Below, in pieces: positions 53,294 to 64,000 of a DNA stretch of 64,000 bases. Under the pieces are notes generated by a model. The model searched no databases. It was given only the letters and a program-made list of their open reading frames with translations, and was not told where the DNA came from. Source of the stretch: Elysia crispata. Its lineage: Eukaryota > Mollusca > Gastropoda > Plakobranchidae. The position numbers were made by a program, and so were the translations under genes. The DNA is taken from contig JAWDGP010007412.1 in the NCBI GenBank assembly GCA_033675545.1, forward strand, positions 1,649,001 to 1,713,000, written 5' to 3'. The first letter of the stretch is position 1. Every line of letters begins with the position of its first letter.

Positions 53294-54931
53294 CTCCTTC
53301 TTAGAGTGGCAGAAGTGTCTGTATAACATTTTTTCTGGTTTTTATTTATAATATTTTCAAACTGGTTTCAGAGAAAGTATAAACCACATTCAAACATTGC
53401 ATAGTCAGCTAAATCAATCCAAAAGAAATGCTGTCCGATAACATGAAATGTCCTTCTGTCCCAACAGATTGGATAACTACCTTTTCTCAACAAATCCATC
53501 ACATCTGATTTATAAAATACTTTAGACGATAGATCTCCATTCATTTTCACAGTTTGTGTTTCGAATGTATTATTGTTTGTAATTTTTCAAACCGGGTTGC
53601 GGAAACTGAAAATAAATGATGAATAGTATATGGAAAAATGATGAAACTTCATAAGTAAGAAAGAAGGGATGGTGGCAACATTTAAATTTGTTAAAGCTTT
53701 TTAATTCTCTGACTCATATTTGTTTTATAAAATGTCAAGATAGTCTTCATGAAATCAATATGCACACGTTACATTACAAACTAGTAAGAGCACAAAAAAA
53801 TTAAATGAACGAACACGTACATTTATTTACATAGCTGGATGTTTGCTGCAGCTGGACTCTTTATAGAACAAACTTCAGGAAACTTAGGGGACGAAAAATT
53901 TAGTTGAGCATTAACAGTACAGAGCATTGTGAAGTTGACAGAATCGGTTTATATATCGATTATGTTGATCGGGAGGAAAATAATGATTAAAAAAAATGCA
54001 TTTAGTTGTTATTGGCTCCAGCTGTGACAGGCGAGTCCTAGGCACGTTAAGGGCCCTCAACAAACCTGGCTGTCTCTTACAGGCCCACTTTGTAAAGCCA
54101 TTTACGAAGATTCACACAAGCACAGTGCAGATACATAATGTATATTTGATGAGAACATTAGTTAATTTTTTTATATGCGTAGGGCTCTGATTGAAATCAG
54201 ACAATCTAATCAAATTTGTGAAACTTTATCCTATCGTAGAAGTTTTTTTTTTTTTTTGCGTCAGACACTGTGATAGTGCCATTCAAGGCCAAGATATAGC
54301 GTAAGAGCAAATTTGAACCATCTGAAAGTGCGAAAAAAAAATCTCTGTAATTAATAAGTCCATGCAAACCACATTCTCATATTATTTAAACATTTTGGCC
54401 CACAATTGCTTCACATAATTTTATGTTCTAACTTCCTCGAAGAAACAGTTACAGACCTCATCGAATTTGACTTGAATCTCCAAGAGCAAGAGTGAGAGAA
54501 AGAAACTATCGATAGACAGAGTCGGCTGCCAAAGACAGAGAAAAAAAAGATTAAAGAAAAAGAGCTCCAGTTTTGATTATTGAGATGCCATAGAGAGTTA
54601 AGTGCGGATTAACCGCACGAGCTTTCAATGCATTAAGTGATTGTCATGTTTCGAATGCCTCATTTTTCTAGTATTTTATTTTTATTTTAACTTTGACCTT
54701 TACAAATGTTAGAGACATATGAAAAACTGTTTCTTAATCCTAGTACTGCGCACCCATTATATTTAAGCTTTGCCCTGACGATAAAATATCCGAAGGAAGG
54801 CGCCTGAATTCAATCAAGAAAGTCACCGGCTTGTCTTGATTATTCATAGACATTTCCTCTCTTAAGATTGGACACGGTAGATGTCACGGGCACCCACTTT
54901 GGCAGCCGAGTGTGTTGTCCGATTCTTAGAA

Positions 54932-54935
<4 letters not shown>
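53292..54935. other. No gene recognised
   Basis: AT-rich sequence with only short, uninterpretable frames. Confidence 0.4.

Positions 54936-55011
<76 letters not shown>
54936..55011 (+). repeat. CT microsatellite grading into CTGT/CTAT repeats
   Basis: About 75 bp of CT repeat, then a variant tail of gtct/atct units to about 55047. Confidence 0.95.
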
Positions 55012-55013
<2 letters not shown>

Positions 55014-55047
55014 TCTATCTGTCTACCTGTCTCTGTCTATCTATATC

Positions 55048-56773
55048 CTTTTCTGTTACTTTCTACCCCCTATAGTCTGATAAAGTCGTGTGTGTGTAGC
55101 TGATACTGATTCATGTAACACCCCCCCCCCCTCCCTTTTACACTGCACTTACAGGGAATGAAATAAGTGCAGATTTTATAGAATGGCGGATAGTTTGAAA
55201 ACACAACCGTATGTAAATATTTATAGTAAAACAAGAGCAATATTGCATCAATCGCTAAAAAGCGATTAATAAACTTTTTATTTTACTTCAATGAATATGA
55301 AAAGCTATTTTGTAGAAACAGAAAAGAAAAATAAAAACAAATAAGTCACAAAATTTGATTTAACAGCATTCACATTTTTGCGACCAAATTCACTCATATT
55401 TTAAAGTCAATGGCCTCATTTAATACTGTGAGAAATTTAATGTCTCGATAAATATATTTTTAATTTTATCCGACCCAAAGTATGCAAAAATAATATTTTT
55501 TTTTCTCAATATCTTCCCCTATGTTGTTTTCCCTCCTTGATTTACAATTTGGCAAAGCCGCGTCGAAAGCAATGTAAACATTTCATTTTCTCTTTAAGTT
55601 AATGTTTGCCCATTTCGAGCTCTGTTTTATTTTTATTTTTTTTTTTAATTTATCTGTTGCTGTGAAAGTTCTTGTACACTAAAGACTCTCCAGTGTGTTT
55701 GCAGGCACTTGAAATTACGCGGACGATAAAATGAAGTATTTAACATATATAAAATAAAATAAAACTTCTATTTCACTTTCCGAGACAATAATAGAACCTT
55801 ATGAGGAAAGTTTAAAAAGGAGCTCATAGGAAGACTAGCGTTCTGAAAGGAGAATGGTATAGAGAAAAAGATATTTGATTTCAGGGGTGATATAACGTGG
55901 AGTTAAAAACGAAAGGGGGGAAAGAGGGGGGGGGGGGATAGAGATAGAAAGGATACAGTGTAAACTACTTTAATAGACAGATCGAACGATACATAAGAGG
56001 GAAGGATACAATAGAGAGATGAGAAACGGACAGACAGAAATAAAGTCAGAGAAAAATATGAGAAAGATGAAGGAGGGGGGGAGGGGGGGGGGGGGTTTGG
56101 TGGTGAGGTAAAATTGTAAGCAACTCCAAAACATGGTACATATTCGTCCTCTGAAATTGATAGCGATTTTAGCAATAACTTGAATATCCACTTTTACAAT
56201 GCGTGTGCATTTTTAACGTATAAACTTCAAAGACAGCATTGTATCCTTTCCCTCTAAATGCTATTGCTAGGTAACAATCGCTTTTTCTTAGCTTCAGATA
56301 AGAAAGTTTGGTAATCCGGAAATTTCCACTTGAAAAGGCAAAAAGTAAACAAACTACGCATCGTAGAGGATCGGCCACACAGCAGCTGTATGTCCGGAAA
56401 ACATTTTAGAAAGGAATTGTTTCCAAACTGGCATGCGTGTCGCATAATACAGATTTGACAAACAGGGCGGTTCCCCTGCTGTTGTCACCTTCAGTGAATA
56501 TTTGCGGCGAGGTTTTTTCCTTCTTTTGGGTTGTTATTGGTTCGTAATTGTTTTAGACCGTTTCAGTTTCCGCATGAATCCTATTAATAACAATGTCCTG
56601 CCTTGGAATCCATGCGTTTTCCGTAATTCAAGATTGTTACATGTATCTCGTAATCACAAGAAAGCAAACGTTTCGTAGAGCTTTGAATATTATCAGTATT
56701 AATTTTCGTCGATATTTTTACAAGTTTAATTAATTTTGAAGGCCGTTAAATTGTGATAGCTCTGCAAGGACGA
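55048..56773. other. No gene recognised; G-rich patches
   Basis: A poly-C run near 55120 and purine-rich poly-G patches near 55914-55938 and 56074-56095. No supported coding sequence. Confidence 0.4.
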
Positions 56774-56876
56774 AGTCGAAGAAGAAGAAGAAGAAGAAGA
56801 AGAAGAAGAAGAAGAAGAAGAAGAAGAAGAAGAAGAAGAAGAAGAAGAAGAAGAAGAAGAAGAAGAAGAAGAAGAA
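56774..56876 (+). repeat. AAG microsatellite
   Basis: About 33 tandem GAA/AAG units. The polyArg and polySer frames are artefacts. GAA/TTC tracts of this length can adopt triplex DNA. Confidence 0.95.
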
Positions 56877-58105
<1,229 letters not shown>

Positions 58106-58355
58106 GTGTAGTAATTCACTGGATAGAACAAGGATTGTCTATAGATATAAATGTGTTGAATTTCTCTTATTTGAATTACGGAAAGGCGGTTTATGGATCC
58201 ACGAGTCCCATCTACTGTGGTGATAGATTCATAATTCGCTTGGAGAAACCTACTATTTTATGTTCCCATTTGAATAGAATAATAATGAACGCCCAAAAGT
58301 AAACTCGGTGATGAGATCGTTATAGAGTGATAACTTTGATGTTGGTATCGAAACA

Positions 58356-58601
58356 ATGGATAATCCCAGTGAATTCGGCGTGAAAACTTTCCAGAGTAAG
58401 TACTTTAAATGTCTTTTTCCCCACTGTTTTGCTCTGTGGTCGTTGTTTTGTTTGGTTGATGTAGCCACTGGCGAAAATGAAAAAGATGAGACCCAAACTA
58501 ATTCACTGACCACGTCGGCAATTTATCAGCATGTGAAAGCCTACCTCAAGAGCTTAAGTGTCGGATGTTTTTTATCATTTCAATTCGACAGTGAGGCTTA
58601 G
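58356..58601 (+). CDS. Candidate two-exon small protein, or one 81-residue frame
   Basis: ATG at 58356 (context AAACAATGG, in-frame TAG upstream) gives MDNPSEFGVKTFQ, then the strong donor CCAGA/gtaagt at 58396. A pyrimidine-rich 69 nt segment ends gatgtag at 58464, and the frame resumes as TGENEKDETQTNSLTTSAIY and QHVKAYLKSLSVG. Phase matches (A + CC = Thr). Because 69 is a multiple of three and has no stop, the unspliced frame is also open (81 codons to TAG at 58601) and would add a hydrophobic stretch CLFPHCFALWSLFCLV. No family recognised. The second exon may end earlier at another donor. Confidence 0.25.
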   Translation: MDNPSEFGVKTFQSKYFKCLFPHCFALWSLFCLVDVATGENEKDETQTNSLTTSAIYQHVKAYLKSLSVGCFLSFQFDSEA

Positions 58602-59834
58602 GTTGGAAAATGATCCCACAATTCTGTTACATACATGCACTTAAGGTCCTTGAATTTGCTAGGATTCGAACGCTCTAGTAGTAAATAAACCCCGTTCGTT
58701 TTGCCAAAATCAAAATTCAATCGTGCATAACCTACCTAGTCTTTCAAAAAGTCCCGAAAATAAAAGTGCACTACTATAATGCATGCAAAGTTGAGTTTTC
58801 ATGTGAAGTCCATGTTACAGATGACAACCGGGTGATTATCAAAATTTTATGTCTTACAATTTCATAGTCATTCAACAAATGTGGATTCTGGAGATTAAAA
58901 AAAGTATTAAAAAAAATATTAATCTTCAATAAAGGACAAGTATGGTCAGTTTTTACAATGATTTTTTGTTGTTGTTTATCTAATCTTGAGAGAAAAGCTA
59001 TTCTAATAGTGTTGTGAAGAATGGCTTGATAAGTTTCTTTTTAAAATGAAATATGTGTGCCTACAACATTTACTGCGCCAATAATAGCCTGGTTCTGAGG
59101 CAATTCTAGTGGATGTAAACAATGAAACTTAACTTGAAGACATTTAGATTCAGAGTTTTTATAGTCTTATTTATCTCGCCCGTACTCTTCCCAAATGACG
59201 TAGATCACTGTTATATAAAAATGCAAACGCTTTTTAACATATTGAGTTTGGAGGCCTGGAATGAGGGATCACCTCGCCACTCCCATACTGCTCAGTTTAA
59301 GAAGCCTAGCATCACATGAAGTAAATTTTACATATTATGTTTAGAAATCTCTTATGTCTATTTTTTCCAAGTTTACGAAGTCTTGACCCCACTTTGACGT
59401 CTATTACCAAAATCAGTCAATGCACTAACCAGCCAGTTAGCCATGCATCCTGAGTAAAAATACTCTTCAAATCCGATAAAATGGGAGCCGTTGCTTTATG
59501 ACACATAGCTGACCTTTCGGGAATCTCATTGCAGTCCGCTGGGTGTTATGTAAGTGTTTGATTAGACGATGGAGTCTCCATTAGGTAATCGCCCAGCACT
59601 TCACGGTCTGACACTGCATGACCAAAGGAGCTCTTAATGAAATTGTTGAGACACCTCATTAATTACTTGTTGCCATAGCACAACCTAACAGTTTCTGTTT
59701 AATCGAAAAGAAAATCCTGGTTGAGAGTACTAAACAGAGGGCAGATCTCCAAAACAGGCCAAGTAGCAAAAAAACAAAACAAAACAACAAGCAAAAAACA
59801 ACAGCAACAGCAATCACACCAACAACACAAAACA
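58602..59834. other. No gene recognised
   Basis: AT-rich with short frames only. Confidence 0.4.
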
Positions 59835-59851
59835 AGGCATCCCCAACAGCA

Positions 59852-59884
<33 letters not shown>

Positions 59885-59893
59885 CCACCACCA
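59795..59893 (+). repeat. CAA/CAG/CAC trinucleotide-rich tract
   Basis: A run of CAG units (core about 59845-59883) is followed by CAC/CAT units. The polyGln/His frame over it lacks any non-repetitive coding context. Confidence 0.9.
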
Positions 59894-60173
59894 CCATCAT
59901 CACCAAAAACATCAATAAACAGCGCAACAATAATTGCTATGACAGCAAAAACAATGTCACCCAAAGCATCAAAACAGAGCCATCAAATCACAGGAGACCA
60001 GCATTTTTTGCTTACCTATTGTAAACGTGTTGGCTGGGACAAGCTTTTACATTACATCATTTGTTTATGCATCGCGTGGGTCAGAGTATTTTTTGAGGCG
60101 CTTTATTGAACCTTCGCCAATGCCTGTCACCATCCCTTTTCCTTTTTGCCAACCTCCCTAGCTCTGTCACTAT

Positions 60174-60175
<2 letters not shown>

Positions 60176-60261
<86 letters not shown>
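60176..60261 (+). repeat. CT microsatellite
   Basis: About 85 bp of pure CT repeat. Confidence 0.95.
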
Positions 60262-60264
<3 letters not shown>

Positions 60265-60861
60265 TCCTATCCCTTTCTTTATGTCGGGTCTATATATTGT
60301 ATCCCACAGTATTCGAAAAAAATTGTGGTAATCACATTATTTTACTGCTACTCAAACTCTATATAGGATGATGGTATAAAACTGAAGCTAAAACTTGTAG
60401 CACATAGGATTTACATCAGCTGTTCATGAATTTGCTTCTGAATCTTTTAATTGCAAATCATTCATACGATTGTCATAGAAAGAAATAATCGGTGATCTCC
60501 GCGACCGACCGAATTAAACTTCCGAAATTTTAAGCCAAGCAATAATGTCCGATATCTGGGGCACACTCTTTCAAAGGTATCATATATTATGAAAAACCGT
60601 AAAGGATATAATTGCTATCATCCTTTTTAGGCCGTGTACCTATATTAAATTATTTGATTAAATAACAGGTGTATTTTTACTCAGAACAACAACTTTGAAA
60701 GTGTAACAACGATACAGCAGTCTTGCTCACAGAGATGACAATAGCTCTTACTCGGGTAGGGCATATGAACGCACTCGCTCACACAAAAGAGATTCGCACG
60801 TGAATTAAACAGTTTTAAACAACAGCCATGGCTTGCATTACCTTTTCATAAGGTCTCGTCA

Positions 60862-60904
60862 TGACGTTGACGTCAAAGGACGAGGGAAAACCCGATTATA
60901 TAAG
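60862..60904 (+). promoter_or_regulatory. Candidate CRE-TATA core promoter
   Basis: A perfect cAMP-response element TGACGTCA (60868-60875), preceded by a half-site TGACG (60862-60866), stands 21 bp before TATATAAG (60897-60904). Initiation would be expected near 60928-60933. An E-box CACGTG lies about 70 bp upstream at 60798-60803. This compact arrangement is typical of cAMP/Ca-inducible promoters such as neuropeptide genes. No coding exon was identified in the remaining 3 kb, so the target gene would lie further right. Confidence 0.4.
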
Positions 60905-61263
60905 TTTTCACACCGCACATAATATGAAGTGACGCTTTTAATTCAAGCAGTGGCGCGTGGTATTACTTGTTTGTTATTGTACGAAACGCTCCATTTAATA
61001 TGCTTTTGAATTTAAATGGGAAACAAGATTTCGTCCTTGGTTACATAAATGATTGAGGTTGTTTCTGAAAATAGCCCCAAATAAAATCTTATGCTATTGA
61101 TCTTCTTGGGATATACTCGATTCGGGTATTATATTCTAAAATTCATTCATAGAATGATGTAAATGTAATTAAAATCGTTGATCACTATTATATACTTGTG
61201 TGTCATCATATTTCTAGATAAGAAATTTACCATTTTTGCGAATGAAATCAGGCCATCTGCTCA

Positions 61264-61284
61264 AAAAAAAAAAAAAAAAAAAAA
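61264..61284 (+). repeat. Poly-A run
   Basis: About 21 consecutive A. Confidence 0.9.
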
Positions 61285-61368
61285 GAAGTCACCCCATTTA
61301 ATACGTAAGTGACATTAATATCCACCTGCACTTATCTGTTTTTGCTTTACGTTGAAGCTCGATAAAAT

Positions 61369-61387
61369 ACACACACACACACACACA
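61369..61387 (+). repeat. CA microsatellite
   Basis: About nine CA units. Confidence 0.9.
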
Positions 61388-62161
61388 ATACGCGTATAGG
61401 CGATACCTCAACAAAATTATGCCATTCACTACTTTTCCTGTTAGTGACAATATCCGTGACATCATCGCCTAACTATCATCGGCACTGAGTGACTACGCTT
61501 CTGACATCATAAAAGACACCGCAACAGAGGAAAAAAAAATAAAAATAAAAACAAACAAACAAATTAATTAACTATTTAGCGTCTTGGAAGTCTCCATTAG
61601 TATCTTTCGCTTGGAAAAAAAAAACCAAGCAAATCAACAGTAACAAAATAATAATAATAATAATAATAATAAAAACAACCAAAAACAAAACAAAACTGAA
61701 CAACAAAAAACCTGCCCATGATGACAACAATAAATTAAAAAAAAAAACAACCACTCATGATGACAGCAATTAAAAAAAAAAGACACTTTTGTTATCAGGT
61801 CTGATTAAAGAAAGCAACGTTTACCAACGTGTGTCTTGTAAGAGTGTTTCTATAAATACTCTAAGAGCATTCTGACTCTATCTAAGGAAAAATTGGCTGT
61901 TTCTTATGTTTCGCTACAAGATAAACCTCAGACGTTGTAAGAAACAAGCGAACGAGCTGGAACGCGGGAAAAAAAATCAAGACAAGTCTCATGCAGCATA
62001 AGTGAACGGTTCAAAGTTTGTGTGGATATTATTGGCGGATATTAAGGTGCTCTACGCCTGTCACAACTATCTGTTCTTTTGGGTGCGTTCCTTGTTTTCG
62101 GGTATGTTCATAGCAACTTACACCATGGCAACCTTGTTGCTTTCCTCTCTCCTTCTCTCCA

Positions 62162-62163
<2 letters not shown>
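61388..62163. other. No gene recognised; A-rich
   Basis: It includes an AAT run at 61650-61671 and several A-rich runs. No supported coding sequence. Confidence 0.4.
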
Positions 62164-62210
<47 letters not shown>

Positions 62211-62243
62211 ATCCCACCCTCCCCTCTCTCTCTATCCCTCCCT

Positions 62244-62283
<40 letters not shown>

Positions 62284-62297
62284 CCTCCCTCCTCTCT
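62164..62297 (+). repeat. Two adjacent CT microsatellites
   Basis: CT repeats at about 62164-62206 and 62225-62297 are separated by a CCCTC-type pyrimidine tract; the second ends in CCCT units. Confidence 0.95.
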
Positions 62298-63477
62298 CAC
62301 TTTGTATCGTCTGGCTATCTCTACCGCTCTATTCCTTGCTTTACCTTTCTCTAATTATTTTTTTGTTTTATTTCGCATGTTGAATTAAAAAAGAAAAAAA
62401 AGAAAAAAGAAACCTGTGTGTATTAAATACCAAGTCCCAGTTAACTGACTTAAAAAATTTAGATGTATTACTGTATAATTATTGAGATAGGTCAAGGATT
62501 GCCGTTGTCTCTTATATTTCCTTTCTTTCTTTGAGAGACATTCGAAGAATTTTAAACGATTTAGAAATAACTACATGTCACTGTCTACCACTGTGACCCT
62601 CCACCGAACACCTGGTTATGTGTCTGGATATGAAACGTTTAAAAAAAAATCATACTTATGGTCGTTAGTAGTTTTTAGGTAAGATTCTCTTCTTTTTCGT
62701 TTCCTTTGATTTACATGCCTATAATGCAGCTTTTTCTTTCTTTTTTTTGTGCCCCTCAGCTAACCGTGCTATGATCACCGACTCGGATGTGTGTCAATAA
62801 ATGGACCAGTAAGAACAAGGATTGTTTGTGGTGCGATGTGCATGCTTAGCTCCATAAGTCGGCCCATCGATCACACTCCGCCTTTCTTGAACCTCTGCTA
62901 GCGTTCTGTTTTTTATACCCCCAAACTCCCTGTTACTACATCTGTTTTTCTCTCCCACTGTCTTGGATGACTGACTATCTACTTGACTTGCCTCCTATCT
63001 ATTTACTGCTCCTCCTCCATAGTCTGTGTATTCGTCCTGTGGTGTCCTAGTCAAAACCTAACGGGAAAAGCTAAAAATTACTGCGGCTGCAACTGTAATA
63101 ATCTCCTTAGCTCTGTGTAGCTCTGACATTCTTATTGAGTCTGTGTCCTGGTGTATCCACCTCTGCGCCCCATTCCCACACCCCAGGCCCAATATCCCTG
63201 CCTGATTGGCACCTCCAATACCTGACCTGACCCCGCTTGGCGTGTGTCAACACAGCATGTTTAGCCTATCGATCGCTCCAAGATGATGCCCTCTTTTCAT
63301 CGATCTATCTGTGCCTTTCCGCCCAGTACAAAACAATGATTGATTGATTTTGTACCAGGTATACTTACAGAGGAGAAAGGGAGAGGGAAAGATGAGAGAT
63401 AGAGTGAGAAGGCAAGCATGAAAGGAACAGCAAAAGTGGAAAGGAAATGCGAGATCTGTCGAACGATACACAGGGAG

Positions 63478-63480
<3 letters not shown>
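62298..63480. other. No gene recognised
   Basis: Moderately GC-richer towards 63.0-63.3 kb, but no frame with a start, splice sites or domain. Confidence 0.4.
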
Positions 63481-63812
<332 letters not shown>

Positions 63813-64000
63813 TAAATAGGGACAGAGAGGACCGAGAGAGAGGTAGAAAAGAACAGAGACAAACAACGATTTAGGTTTGTTACAAATGTATATATTTCGC
63901 GAGATAACTAAACGGTAGAGAGATAACATGAAGCGAATAAGTGAGAGGAAAAAAAAGGAAGGAAAAAAGAAAAAGAAAAAAGAGAGCGATATGTGGGCGG

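Noticed and set aside
59659..59964. PolyGln/His frame and its antisense polyAla frame
   Set aside because: Short CAG/CAC microsatellite; surrounding residues come from A-rich DNA and show no domain.

Overview
This 64 kb window is AT-rich animal DNA with small exons, GT-AG introns, long GA/CT microsatellites and decayed transposons. It is not bacterial or viral. A lophotrochozoan, most likely a gastropod mollusc, fits best. That is inference: it rests on the gene content, on a remnant that resembles the RAG1-N-terminus-like transposons known from molluscs, and on the repeat style (dense GA/CT arrays, AGATCT-rich patches).

Two protein-coding genes can be assembled exon by exon, both on the minus strand and head to tail. 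(1) About 2.8-14.5 kb, perhaps to 17.6 kb: a Sel1-repeat protein that I call the DELE1 orthologue, the mitochondrial stress relay that activates the kinase HRI. Nine exons join in phase into at least 611 residues. The true N-terminus is unresolved. (2) 25.2-34.8 kb: a complete six-exon gene for a 202-residue UPF0462 (C4orf33-like) protein of unknown function.

The introns hold three transposon fossils: a 794 bp pogo/Tigger-like element with TA target duplications (7.2-8.0 kb), a stop-riddled transposon-type gene with a DNCPGQNRN motif (10.5-11.7 kb, DUF7869-like), and a broken gene with the Cys/His spacing of the RAG1 N-terminal zinc-binding region (30.8-31.5 kb).

From about 34.8 kb to the end there is no gene I can name. 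This part holds most of the long GA/CT arrays, a two-unit higher-order ACT/GCT array (41.8-42.3 kb), AAT, AAG and CAG arrays, and a few weak candidates for gene starts: a signal-peptide-like first exon (44.9 kb, minus), a TATA plus GC-rich leader (48.8 kb, plus), a two-exon mini-gene with an in-frame 69 nt intron (58.4 kb, plus), and a CRE-TATA core promoter (60.87-60.90 kb, plus). This half is probably intergenic or very large introns.

All splice models are read by eye from the sequence. No search or transcript was available, so names rest on recognised family patterns.
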